Source of the DNA: Chitinophagales bacterium
GTDB taxonomy: Bacteria; Bacteroidota; Bacteroidia; Chitinophagales; Saprospiraceae
DNA length: 64,000 nt
Assembly: GCA_013298845.1 (NCBI GenBank)
Contig: JAAFJN010000002.1
Coordinates: 1 to 64,000, forward strand
Reading direction: 5' to 3'
Shown here: piece by piece, positions 52,698-60,529 of the stretch
Layout of the letters: each line of letters begins with the position of its first letter
Numbering within the stretch: position 1 is the stretch's first letter
Made by a program: the position numbers and the translations under genes
Notes under the pieces: generated by a model
Seen by the model: only the letters and a program-made list of their open reading frames with translations
Told to the model about the DNA's origin: nothing
Databases searched by the model: none

Positions 52698-52705
52698 CAA
52701 AGGTA
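52698..52705 (-). promoter_or_regulatory. -7 box of the ABC operon
   Basis: On the minus strand TACCTTTG matches TAnnTTTG, 45 bp upstream of the ATPase start codon and 2 bp upstream of the operator. Confidence 0.6.
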
Positions 52706-52756
52706 ACGGGATTCTTTTCACTTGCGCAAGGGGTCAGCCGATTTTTGTTGAAAAAA

Positions 52757-54442
52757 TTATTTTTTGTACACCACGTTTCCCCCAACAATGGTTTGCAACA
52801 CCTCCGTTTGGGGCATTTCCAAAACCGCGCAACGCAATAAATCGCGATCCAGCACCACAATATCGGCCAGTTTACCGGCTTTGAGTGAACCTTTCAGGGC
52901 CTCTTCACCGGCGGCGTACGCATTCCAAATGGAGTACGACAACAGCGCCTCTTGCCGCGTCATGCATTGCTCCGGGAAAAAAGCCGGTTCGCCGGGCCGG
53001 TACTGGCGGGTGACGGAAGAAAACAGGCAAGGATACGGGTTCACGTCTTCCACCGGGGCATCGGTGCCGTTGGCCAGGTGTACACCCAGGTCAATCAGGC
53101 TGCGCCACACGTAAGCACCCGTGCGCGCACGTTCTTCGCCGAGGCGTTTCACCACAAAAGGCGCGTCGCTGGTGCAGTGAATGGCCTGCATGGAGGCAAT
53201 AACCCCCATTTGTTTAAAACGCGGCTGGTCGGCGGGGTCAATGTGTTGGGCGTGCTCCACGCGCCAACGCGCATTGGGTTGGATGCCCGTTTTTTCAAAA
53301 ACATTCAATACCTCGCGGTTGCCTCGGTCGCCAATGGCGTGTACACAAAATTGCAAACCCCGGTCGCGGCAAGCCTTCGCAATGGCCTCGATCGTTTCGA
53401 TGGGCGTGGTGTTTTGCCCGTAAGAATCCGGCTTATCGCTGTATGGCTGCAACAACCAGGCCCCGTACGACCCCAAAGCCCCGTCGAAATACGCCTTTAC
53501 GGCCTGTACTGTAAAATGATGGTTACCGGCTTTCAGCGGAAAACCGGCCAATTTATTCAAATCTTCGAGGTTGGGTTGGGCCACCATGGCCCAAAGGCGC
53601 AGGTTAAATTGCCCGGATTCGGCCAAACGGCGGTATTGTTCAATTTGCCAAAAACTGCTGCCCGCATCCTGAAACGAGGTGATGCCCCGGCGCAGACATT
53701 CGCGCATGGCAAATTGGAATGTAGTGTCAAAATCGGCCTGTTTTTCGGCGTCCGAGCGTTTATTTTGCCATTCCTGGTACGGAATGGTGATCAAATCCAT
53801 TGCGTTTTCCTCAAACACCCCAATGGCATTGCCGCTGGCGTCGCGCACGATGCGGCCACCTTTGGGATCGGGGGTTTCGCCGTTGATTCCGGCCAGTTGC
53901 ATGGCTTTGGCGTTGGCCAACAACGCGTGACCACTGGCGTGAAACAGCACCACCGGATGTTCGGCCGATACCGCGCTGATATCGTCGTGGTACGGGTAAC
54001 CATTTACGGTGCGACCCGGCGATTCGGTCCATTTTTCCTGGTGCCAGCCGCGCCCTTCCAGCCAGTCGCCCGGCGAGGTTGTTTTTAATTTTTCGGCTAA
54101 AAGATCGCGAACTTGGGCAAAAGACGTGGTATTGAGCAAATTTAGGTTGCGCAAACTTTCGCCCAATGACGCAAAATGCCCGTGCCCTTCAATCAGTCCC
54201 GGCATGGCAAAAGCGCCTTTGAGGTCCACCACCTGCGTATTATTTCCTTTTAATGCCAACGCCCCGGCATCGTCGCCGACGTACAAAATCCGGTCGTTTT
54301 CAATGGCAACGGCGGTGGCTTCCATCTGCGCCGAATCGGCGGTGAAAAAATGGCCATTGTGCAAAATCAAAGTGGCCGTTTTGGAATGGGGTTGGGTACA
54401 CGATGCCGCTATCAGAAGGGCGAAAAAGAGGATGAAGCGCAT
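52757..54442 (-). CDS. Amidohydrolase family lipoprotein (YtcJ-like)
   Basis: 561 residues from the ATG at 54442 (lipobox LLIAASCTQPHS). The frame continues upstream to 54715 through the heptamer array, but that extension translates as a simple 7-residue repeat (TFHFSLF) and is not accepted. The metal-dependent hydrolase fold shows EGHGHFASLGE, VQAVKAYFDGALGSYGAWLLQPY, FCVHAIGDRGNREVLNVF and GTDAPVEDVNPYPCLFSSV, with VVLDRDLLRCAV at the end; all as in the YtcJ subfamily of amidohydrolases. Substrate unknown; predicted periplasmic or surface lipoprotein. Long inverted heptamer arrays lie upstream. Confidence 0.92.
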   Translation of the reverse strand: MRFILFFALLIAASCTQPHSKTATLILHNGHFFTADSAQMEATAVAIENDRILYVGDDAGALALKGNNTQVVDLKGAFAMPGLIEGHGHFASLGESLRNLNLLNTTSFAQVRDLLAEKLKTTSPGDWLEGRGWHQEKWTESPGRTVNGYPYHDDISAVSAEHPVVLFHASGHALLANAKAMQLAGINGETPDPKGGRIVRDASGNAIGVFEENAMDLITIPYQEWQNKRSDAEKQADFDTTFQFAMRECLRRGITSFQDAGSSFWQIEQYRRLAESGQFNLRLWAMVAQPNLEDLNKLAGFPLKAGNHHFTVQAVKAYFDGALGSYGAWLLQPYSDKPDSYGQNTTPIETIEAIAKACRDRGLQFCVHAIGDRGNREVLNVFEKTGIQPNARWRVEHAQHIDPADQPRFKQMGVIASMQAIHCTSDAPFVVKRLGEERARTGAYVWRSLIDLGVHLANGTDAPVEDVNPYPCLFSSVTRQYRPGEPAFFPEQCMTRQEALLSYSIWNAYAAGEEALKGSLKAGKLADIVVLDRDLLRCAVLEMPQTEVLQTIVGGNVVYKK

Positions 54443-54448
54443 TTTTTT

Positions 54449-54647
54449 AGTGAAAAGTGAAAAGTGAAAAGTGAAAAGTGAAAAGTGAAAAGTGAAAAGT
54501 GAAAAGTGAAAAGTGAAAAGTGAAAAGTGAAGAGTGAAGAGTGAAGAGTGAAGAGTGAAGAGTGAAGAGGAAGAGTGAAGAGTGAAGAGTGAAGAGTGAA
54601 TAACGAAGAGTGAATAGTGAAAAGTGAATAACGAAGAGTGAAAAGTG
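54449..54647. repeat. Long GTGAAAA/GTGAAGA heptamer array before the amidohydrolase gene
   Basis: About 28 tandem 7-bp units, GTGAAAA at the left and GTGAAGA in the middle, with a small deletion around 54568 and more variable units at the right end. It lies on the plus strand and is the inverted counterpart of the array at 54717-54776, separated by 69 bp. Confidence 0.92.
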
Positions 54648-54716
54648 GCGAGTTTTAGAAAAAAAATCTTAACTCGTTCGCTTAATGGTAAAAAAAACAG
54701 CCCTACGACGAGCAAA

Positions 54717-54776
54717 ACTTTTCACTTTTCACTTTTCACTTTTCACTTTTCACTTTTCACTATTCACTATTCACTA
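54717..54776 (-). repeat. Heptamer array (GTGAAAA type) at the 3' end of the flavin reductase gene
   Basis: On the minus strand the last codons and the stop of the gene (GGAATAG) have the form of a unit; TGAATAG, TGAATAG and then TGAAAAG units follow, eight in all. Confidence 0.9.
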
Positions 54777-55652
54777 TTCCGAGCATACAACCGCCAAAGC
54801 CAATTCCGTTTGGCCCCGGAGCAGGCAATCTTGCGCGAGGGTATGGATGGCGTTCACGCGGGCGGCACCTTGCAGAGTAGCGATGCCTTTTTGTTGTAAC
54901 AACGCCAATGCTTCGGCGCGTTGTTCGGGCGTGGGCAAATGCTCCAAATTACCCATGCGGGCCAGGTTATTGCCTGTCAGGATGGCGCTGTTGCGGGCGT
55001 GTTCGGGCAATTGATCCACCCCGATGCCTTTGGTGACCAATGGTTTGGGAATTTCGAATAAAGCATCACCGTTGGCGCGGCAATACCAATTAGCACCCAT
55101 GCGCGCCACCAAATCGAGGCGGGTGGTGTCCAATTGGCCTTTTTCGTTCAAATATTGCTCCTGAATATGGACGCGCTGCACTTTGCACACCACCAAATTA
55201 CCCGCACCGCCTTGGTCGCCCAACGCAATGACCTGCTCCACCGTACACTCAAAAGACACCGGCGATTCGGCCACCCGCGGCGGGCGAATGGTTGTGGAAG
55301 GCGCGGCCGTCAGACCCGTTTTTACAAATTCATCCACGCCTTTTTCGTATTCGGTACTGGCCAGCGATGCCTGTTCCACCAACGCAAAATTGACGATATT
55401 GATCACCACTTCCGGCACTTCCAATACATTCTGGAGCGTGTGTTTGGTGGTGCCGTTGGTCACCCGACGCGCCGGTGAAAACACCAAAATGGGCGGATTT
55501 GCGCTAAAAACATTAAAAAAACTAAACGGACTGAGGTTTACATGGCCGTCGCGGTCAACGGTGCTGGCAAAAGCAATGGGTCGGGGGGCAACGGCGGCCT
55601 GTAAATAGCCCTGCAATTGGGCAACGGGAATAGTGGTTGGGTCAATAACCAT
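54774..55652 (-). CDS. Flavin reductase family (FMN-binding split-barrel) protein
   Basis: 292 residues. The flavin-reductase-like split barrel occupies about 15-205 (APRPIAFASTVDRDGHVNLSPFSFFNVFSANPPILVFSP, HTLQNVLEVPEVVINIVNF, VVCKVQRVHI). Such proteins bind FMN and reduce flavins or are components of oxidoreductases. The C-terminal 80 residues are helical. No partner monooxygenase is adjacent. Cytosolic. The stop codon lies in the first unit of the heptamer array. Confidence 0.9.
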   Translation of the reverse strand: MVIDPTTIPVAQLQGYLQAAVAPRPIAFASTVDRDGHVNLSPFSFFNVFSANPPILVFSPARRVTNGTTKHTLQNVLEVPEVVINIVNFALVEQASLASTEYEKGVDEFVKTGLTAAPSTTIRPPRVAESPVSFECTVEQVIALGDQGGAGNLVVCKVQRVHIQEQYLNEKGQLDTTRLDLVARMGANWYCRANGDALFEIPKPLVTKGIGVDQLPEHARNSAILTGNNLARMGNLEHLPTPEQRAEALALLQQKGIATLQGAARVNAIHTLAQDCLLRGQTELALAVVCSE

Positions 55653-55780
55653 GTGTAACTTGTGGTGTGGTAAATGAAGGGCGAAGGTACATGAATACCA
55701 CCTTTTCTTGAACCCAATAAACCATCGGTTGTTCGTGGTTATAAAAAAGATACCTTATTTTGCGGCTTCTTTTAGATTAT

Positions 55781-56938
55781 ATGATGACATTTAAAAACAC
55801 ACTTCTTGGTTTAATCCTCTTCCTGGGCGGCATTCAGGGGGCTTTTGCGCAAAAAAATAAAACCGCCGCCAACCAAAACGCAACTACCATTATCCGGCTG
55901 CGCGCCCACCTCAAAACGGCCCTGCTGGTCAATGACAAAAAGGAAGGTGCCATCCTGATGGATTCTTTGCGGGCACTCCCGCACGAAACTATCCAACCGC
56001 TGCTCTGGGATGAGCGCTGGTTGCTGTACCATTGGGCCGACCAACAAGCGCTCTTGCTGGAAGAAACCCAAAAATTCACCTGGGAACACCGCATGGTGGA
56101 AGAATACAGCCAACGTCCGCCCGCCGACAAACTTTTTAATCTGGTGGACAGTATGATGCTGGCCCAAAGCAATACGTACCCGGCGTTGCTGCAAGACTTG
56201 GGTTTTAATCCCGAAGATCAGGAATTTTTGATGCTGCATTTGCAATACCTGCTGCGCAACAACAGCGAAAATGAAAAAACGATTCGAAAGGAATTTTTGG
56301 AACATTACCCCAATACCCGCCATAAAACGTTTATAAAAACCTTTATGGAGTTGCCGCCCAAACCCCGTTTGGAATGGGTAGCCCTCGAACTTGGCCTCGT
56401 GCAAAACAATTGGCTACCCGACCTCGATCGGCACTTGAGCGTGGGTTGGGGCGCTCATTTTTCGGTATTATTGACCAAAAAGCGCTGGAGTTGGGCGGCT
56501 CACGTGGGTTTATCGCGCCAAAAAAACCTGCGCAATATATTCGGCGGAAGCAGTGTTTTTGAAAAAGGTGCCCGTTCCACTTTCGATTATTACGGCCTCT
56601 CTACTTTTTATGGGCTGTTCGACCGTCCTTCGATGCGGGTTGGCCCATTTGCTAACCTGGGTTTGGTCCATTTTCAGGCCGTTCCACCCGATGAGGAGGA
56701 ATTATTGGGCATTTATGATGACTACGATTATTTTGGAATACAGGCGGGCTTTGGCGTTTCAGCCGATTTAAAATTCAAAAAAAGAGTCATGAAGGAAAAA
56801 ACGGTTTTACCGCCAACGTACAAAGGTATGCGCGTTCGAGCGGGTTACAATTTTATGAATTTGGGTCGAAAAAACGCTCAATTGGACGGCAATGTGTTTT
56901 TTATCACGGTGGGGTACCAAATTGCAGATACGCATTAA
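55781..56938 (+). CDS. Secreted hypothetical protein, helical N-terminal part and barrel-like C-terminus
   Basis: 385 residues from the ATG at 55781/55784 with a signal peptide (FKNTLLGLILFLGGIQGAFAQ). Residues about 30-200 are helical (RAHLKTALLVNDKKEGAILMDSLRALPHE...). The C-terminal half has strand-rich, glycine/aromatic sequence (LSVGWGAHFSVLLTKKRWSWAAHVGLS, VGPFANLGLVHF, AGFGVSADLKF, NVFFITVGYQI) typical of an outer-membrane barrel. No family recognised. Single gene. Confidence 0.75.
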   Translation: MMTFKNTLLGLILFLGGIQGAFAQKNKTAANQNATTIIRLRAHLKTALLVNDKKEGAILMDSLRALPHETIQPLLWDERWLLYHWADQQALLLEETQKFTWEHRMVEEYSQRPPADKLFNLVDSMMLAQSNTYPALLQDLGFNPEDQEFLMLHLQYLLRNNSENEKTIRKEFLEHYPNTRHKTFIKTFMELPPKPRLEWVALELGLVQNNWLPDLDRHLSVGWGAHFSVLLTKKRWSWAAHVGLSRQKNLRNIFGGSSVFEKGARSTFDYYGLSTFYGLFDRPSMRVGPFANLGLVHFQAVPPDEEELLGIYDDYDYFGIQAGFGVSADLKFKKRVMKEKTVLPPTYKGMRVRAGYNFMNLGRKNAQLDGNVFFITVGYQIADTH

Positions 56939-56970
56939 AATGGTAGAAACAGTTTACAAAAGTACAACCG

Positions 56971-57915
56971 TTACAGCAGCGCAGCAATAGCCATGCCTGC
57001 ACCTTTAAAGGGTTGTACCAACGGCCCTTTCAGCGTCACATGCTGGATAATATCTCGTTTTGAAGCCGGAATCCATTGAATATGGCGGGTGAATCGGTCA
57101 TTGTCAAACCTCGGCTCAGAGGCTACTACCCCGGCACCTAACAATGTATTATCGGCTAATAGGGCAACTAAAATATCTCCCGTTTCAACCAGCGAACAAT
57201 AACGATGCAACAGGTTCCTGAGTGATGGCCCAAGTCCGGCCAACGACAACCATTTTTGGAAGGAGAGATCATCCCAATCCCCATTTTGGGGGTGAAAATA
57301 GAAATGGTGTTTAGTCACAAGAACATGCTGCATTTCATTGAACGACATATCCCACGCCGCTTCGTCATTGATCCTCACCAGCCACAGTTTAGCACCACCA
57401 ATAATCCTTTTTTTTAAGTCATTGGCCGTCCAAACGCGGGGTTGAAACAAGGTGGAAAAATGGACTGTTTTGGGAGGAACATCTCTGATTTCATTTAAGG
57501 TTGGACACGATTTGATCACCTCCCGGAATGCCGATAAAAAAGCACGCGCTGCATCGGGACATTCAAGGGTAGTAAGGCAATCTAATTGTTCCGCTTTCGT
57601 CCAGTTGTACGAGCCAGTGAGTACCTTTTTGTGATCGGAAACCGCGAATTTGTAGTGGAGTAAATTAGGGCCACCGTACGCAAAAATTTCGGCTCCCAAA
57701 CGTTCCAATGCAATAAAATCCAAGCCTTTAGGATGAAAATTAACCTGATCGTGGTTTACTACAACTTGTATGCGAATGCCGCTCTTAGCCGCTTTTTGTA
57801 AAAGTTGAAATAACCGAGGGTGTGTAAACCAACAAACGGCCACGCAAAGATGCGTACGGGTTTGGTTGATAAAATTTGCTACAGTAGCAGCACAATTATT
57901 AAATACAGTAGGCAT
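56971..57915 (-). CDS. Phospholipase D-like domain protein with a single HKD motif
   Basis: 314 residues. The first 140 form a PLD-like domain with HYKFAVSDHKKVLTGSYNWT (His87, Lys89, Asp94), resembling small single-HKD nucleases or cardiolipin hydrolases that act as dimers. The C-terminal 170 residues are of unknown type (IIGGAKLWLVRINDEAAWDMSF). No signal peptide, so cytosolic. Candidates are nuclease or phosphodiesterase. Slightly AT-richer than neighbours; no partner gene nearby. Confidence 0.82.
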   Translation of the reverse strand: MPTVFNNCAATVANFINQTRTHLCVAVCWFTHPRLFQLLQKAAKSGIRIQVVVNHDQVNFHPKGLDFIALERLGAEIFAYGGPNLLHYKFAVSDHKKVLTGSYNWTKAEQLDCLTTLECPDAARAFLSAFREVIKSCPTLNEIRDVPPKTVHFSTLFQPRVWTANDLKKRIIGGAKLWLVRINDEAAWDMSFNEMQHVLVTKHHFYFHPQNGDWDDLSFQKWLSLAGLGPSLRNLLHRYCSLVETGDILVALLADNTLLGAGVVASEPRFDNDRFTRHIQWIPASKRDIIQHVTLKGPLVQPFKGAGMAIAALL

Positions 57916-58028
57916 AAAGAAAATACGATAAGAATAGGGTGCAAATTAAAAGCACCATTGGGCACAATACAAAATTTTCTACCCCCTAATTCTTGCGTAT
58001 ACCCTCCCCGCCATCCTGCAAAATGATT

Positions 58029-58036
58029 TATCTTTG
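58029..58036 (+). promoter_or_regulatory. -7 box immediately before the AraC-type regulator gene
   Basis: TATCTTTG is a perfect TAnnTTTG ending 4 bp before the ATG at 58041, suggesting a leaderless transcript. Confidence 0.6.
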
Positions 58037-58040
58037 CCCA

Positions 58041-59201
58041 ATGAATTTCTTAATGGGACCACGTTCCCTGATCTTATTTATCGCCTTTTTACAAGGTTTA
58101 TTTTTTGCCGCGATGCTCTTGCGCCGGGGCACCCTCAAAAAACAAATCCAGGATTTTATTTTGGCCGCGCTGCTGTTCGCGTTAGCCACTTCCCTGATTA
58201 GTTATATCATCGGGTTTATGGGCGTGTACGATATGGCCCGCGAACAAGGTTGGGATCTGTCGTTTTTCCCCTTCGGTAACGGCTTTTTGCTGGGGCCACT
58301 GGCTTTTTTGTACGTCTGTGCCCTTACCGACCGAGAATTTCGGTGGAACCGGGCGACCTGGCTGCACCTGCTCCCGGCCGCCCTGTACTACGCTTATAGT
58401 TTGGGGATGTGGTCGCGGCCCTACGCCGTAAAAGAATGGTTTTGGAAAAATATCGGCTGGCTGGATACCGTAATCGAAGTAGCCGCCTGGGGTATTTCGG
58501 TGTGGTATATTTATAAAGCCTGGCGGCGGCTGGGCCTGTACCGGCATTTGGTGGCCCGCGAATATTCCAACGCCGGTTCCCGAACCCTGCAATGGTTGGA
58601 GCATTTTATTTGGGGTGCTGCCGGGTATTACCTCCTCGCCTTGGTTTTTAAAGTAACCGGCGAGTTATTCCAGTTTTTTTACACCGAATGGTTTTATTTG
58701 GAGTTGATTCGGGCCGCAATGTTGTATTATTTAAGCGTTGCCGGGTGGAATTTTGCCCAAAAATCGGATCTCGATTTTGAACGGGTAGAACAACGCGAAA
58801 TACTCGTTTCTCCCGAAACTCAACCCGAAATAACCACCGGAAATAACGCCAAAGTCCCCTTCCCTCCCGATGAAATGGAGATAAAACGCCGCGAACTGGA
58901 GGAATTTATGCAAAATAAAGAACCCTGGCGCGACGAAGAACTGTCGCTGCCCCAACTTTCGGCCCAACTACAAATGACGCCCGTGCAGTTATCGGCACTG
59001 GTGAACAGCGGCATTGGTAAAAACTTCAACGATTTCGTTAATGAATACCGGGTGCAGGCCGTTATCCAACGCCTAAACGAAGGTGCGGGCAAACAATTTT
59101 CTTTACTCGGTATTGCGTACGAATGCGGCTTTAATTCCAAAGCCACTTTTAACCGGGCCTTTAAAAAACACACCGGGAAAACACCCGGCGAATTTGCGTA
59201 A
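58041..59201 (+). CDS. Membrane-bound AraC-family transcriptional regulator
   Basis: 386 residues from the ATG at 58041. Seven or so hydrophobic segments (about 5-225: SLILFIAFLQGLFFAAMLL, FILAALLFALATSLISYIIGFM, LLGPLAFLYVCAL, LLPAALYYAYSL and others) are followed by a cytoplasmic linker and an AraC/XylS helix-turn-helix (about 300-386, LSLPQLSAQLQMTPVQLSALV, FSLLGIAYECGFNSKATFNRAFKKHTGKTPGEFA). This architecture is common in Bacteroidota and couples an unknown membrane signal to transcription. Single gene; target unknown. Confidence 0.92.
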   Translation: MNFLMGPRSLILFIAFLQGLFFAAMLLRRGTLKKQIQDFILAALLFALATSLISYIIGFMGVYDMAREQGWDLSFFPFGNGFLLGPLAFLYVCALTDREFRWNRATWLHLLPAALYYAYSLGMWSRPYAVKEWFWKNIGWLDTVIEVAAWGISVWYIYKAWRRLGLYRHLVAREYSNAGSRTLQWLEHFIWGAAGYYLLALVFKVTGELFQFFYTEWFYLELIRAAMLYYLSVAGWNFAQKSDLDFERVEQREILVSPETQPEITTGNNAKVPFPPDEMEIKRRELEEFMQNKEPWRDEELSLPQLSAQLQMTPVQLSALVNSGIGKNFNDFVNEYRVQAVIQRLNEGAGKQFSLLGIAYECGFNSKATFNRAFKKHTGKTPGEFA

Positions 59202-59215
59202 GTTTCTACTTTTTT

Positions 59216-59680
59216 TTAAAAAATGCCCGATCCCACGGCATAATCAATTTCCGGGGCCAGTACTTTTTCCAACGTTTTAATTAAATCGTGGGTGGATAAA
59301 ATACCCACCAAATGGCCATTGCCCTCCACCACGGGTAAAGCGTGGATTTGGTTGCTCCGAAACGCCCGAATGGCGTCTTCTATCGTGTCAATCGGGGCCA
59401 AATAGATCAACTCTTTGCTCATCACCTCGTGGACGAGAATGACGTTGAGCATTTTTTCGTTGCGCAGTTGCTCCGTGGGGTTATTGTACACGTTGCTAAT
59501 CACCCGCAGGTAATCCGTGTAACTGATAATACCCACCAGTTTGTCTTGTCCTTCTACCACGGGCAGGTGGTGAAAACCTTTGTCTTCAAACAAATGCCGC
59601 ACCGTTTGTAAGGTTTCGTTGGGACCAACGGTTACGGGTTTGTGGGTCATTATCCGGGAAATGGGTGTGGTATTGTCCAT
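59216..59680 (-). CDS. CBS-domain pair protein
   Basis: 154 residues made of two CBS domains: first ISRIMTHKPVTVGPNETLQTVRHLFEDKGFHHLPVVEGQDKLVGIISYTDYLRVI (about 8-62), second VHEVMSKELIYLAPIDTIEDAIRAFRSNQIHALPVVEGNGHLVGILSTHDLIKTL (about 85-140). Such stand-alone pairs bind adenine nucleotides and act as energy sensors on partner proteins. Cytosolic. The gene is preceded by a hairpin with T-run at 59711-59750, which may be a terminator of a leader or small RNA. Confidence 0.93.
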   Translation of the reverse strand: MDNTTPISRIMTHKPVTVGPNETLQTVRHLFEDKGFHHLPVVEGQDKLVGIISYTDYLRVISNVYNNPTEQLRNEKMLNVILVHEVMSKELIYLAPIDTIEDAIRAFRSNQIHALPVVEGNGHLVGILSTHDLIKTLEKVLAPEIDYAVGSGIF

Positions 59681-59710
59681 GTTTTTTGCGTTAAAATATG
59701 CTGTTTTTTG

Positions 59711-59860
59711 TAAAAAAGCGCCCTGCTGACATTAGCGTGCGGCAGGACGCAGCATTACAAAACGAAATTAATTATGTGTTATCATTGGAAGCCACTTTTG
59801 CACCCGTAAGGCGCATCAATAAAGCCTCAAGTACGAATAGTTGCTTTTGAATAGTGTAAA
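59711..59860 (-). ncRNA. Candidate small RNA or leader ending in a terminator hairpin
   Basis: On the minus strand a 9-bp stem with one mismatch (GCGTCCTGC ... GCAGGGCGC, 59718-59750) is followed by TTTTTT, like an intrinsic terminator, 31 bp before the CBS start codon. About 110 bp upstream TACCTTTA (59857-59864) is one base off a -7 box. Together they could delimit a roughly 140-nt RNA or an attenuated leader. No known RNA family recognised. Confidence 0.3.
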
Positions 59861-59908
59861 GGTAGTACTCCCCGCCACCCGTTACCATTGAGCCGGGTCA
59901 GTGCGCCC

Positions 59909-59970
59909 GGTGATTGTTATCACACTGCCATACCCCTGATAAAGATCACCCCGGGAGGTCACCGTTATCA
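59909..59970. promoter_or_regulatory. Three copies of a GGTSAYYKTTATCA-type site
   Basis: GGTGATTGTTATCA (59909-59922), GGTGATCTTTATCA on the minus strand (59937-59950) and GGTCACCGTTATCA (59957-59970). They lie 70-130 bp upstream of the macro-domain gene. Probably binding sites for one regulator; identity unknown. Confidence 0.55.
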
Positions 59971-60037
59971 TTCCCGGCGGAAGTGAAATACCGACAACTT
60001 GCAGCATCATTTAAAACACAGATTAATTCAAATAAGT

Positions 60038-60526
60038 ATGATTAAAGAAGTTAGCGGCGACATTATGTTGTCCAAAGCCCAAACAATTGCGCACGGTGTT
60101 GCACCTTTCGACCATTTTGAAAATGGCCTGGCCTTGAGTTTAAGACAAGACTACCCTTCCATGGTGAAAGATTTTCGCCACTGGTGCCACCAATCGAATC
60201 CCCAACCCGGCCACCTGTGGATGTGGGGCGGTGCCGACGGCAAACGCATTGTAAACCTGCTCACCCAGGAGCCGCCACAGGGGCATGGGCACAGCGGTCA
60301 CCCCGGCGCGGCAACTTTATCCAACGTTGCGCACGCCCTGCGTGAACTTAAAAAAGTGATTAAACAAGAGGGTTTGACCAGCGTCGCCATTCCGCGCCTC
60401 GCTACGGGCGTGGGCAAATTGCAATGGGAAGACGTAAAAACCCTGATTGAAGAACAACTGGCCGATTGTGGTGCCGATATTTATTTGTACACCAATTTTG
60501 TAAAAGGCCAGGCCGCCGCCGAATAA
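60038..60526 (+). CDS. Macro-domain protein (ADP-ribose-binding, TARG1/DarG-like)
   Basis: 162 residues from the ATG at 60038 (MIKEVSGDIMLSKAQTIAHGVAPFDHFENGLALSLRQDYPSM). The macro fold is recognised by the N-terminal VSGDI, the glycine-rich loop and the C-terminal VAIPRLATGVGKLQWEDVKTLIEEQL, which matches the IPRIGCGLGxLxW motif of TARG1/DarG-type ADP-ribosyl hydrolases. The catalytic lysine of TARG1 is not obvious, so it may only bind ADP-ribose. It is the first of a tight three-gene operon with a kinase and a phosphotransferase (gaps of 3 bp and an overlap). Confidence 0.85.
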   Translation: MIKEVSGDIMLSKAQTIAHGVAPFDHFENGLALSLRQDYPSMVKDFRHWCHQSNPQPGHLWMWGGADGKRIVNLLTQEPPQGHGHSGHPGAATLSNVAHALRELKKVIKQEGLTSVAIPRLATGVGKLQWEDVKTLIEEQLADCGADIYLYTNFVKGQAAAE

Positions 60527-60529
60527 CCC

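Larger units (their letters stand above)
59681..60037. other. Divergent intergenic region between the CBS and macro-domain genes
   Basis: 357 bp with the candidate small RNA (59711-59860), a CCGGG/CCCGG hairpin (59893-59910) and three 14-bp sites (59909-59970). No coding region seen. Confidence 0.6.

Noticed and set aside
54443..54715. N-terminal extension of the amidohydrolase through the heptamer array
   Set aside because: It translates as a monotonous 7-residue repeat without homology, and a lipoprotein signal starts at 54442.
54449..54776. Possible CRISPR array
   Set aside because: Units are 7 bp in direct tandem with no spacers, and no cas genes are present.
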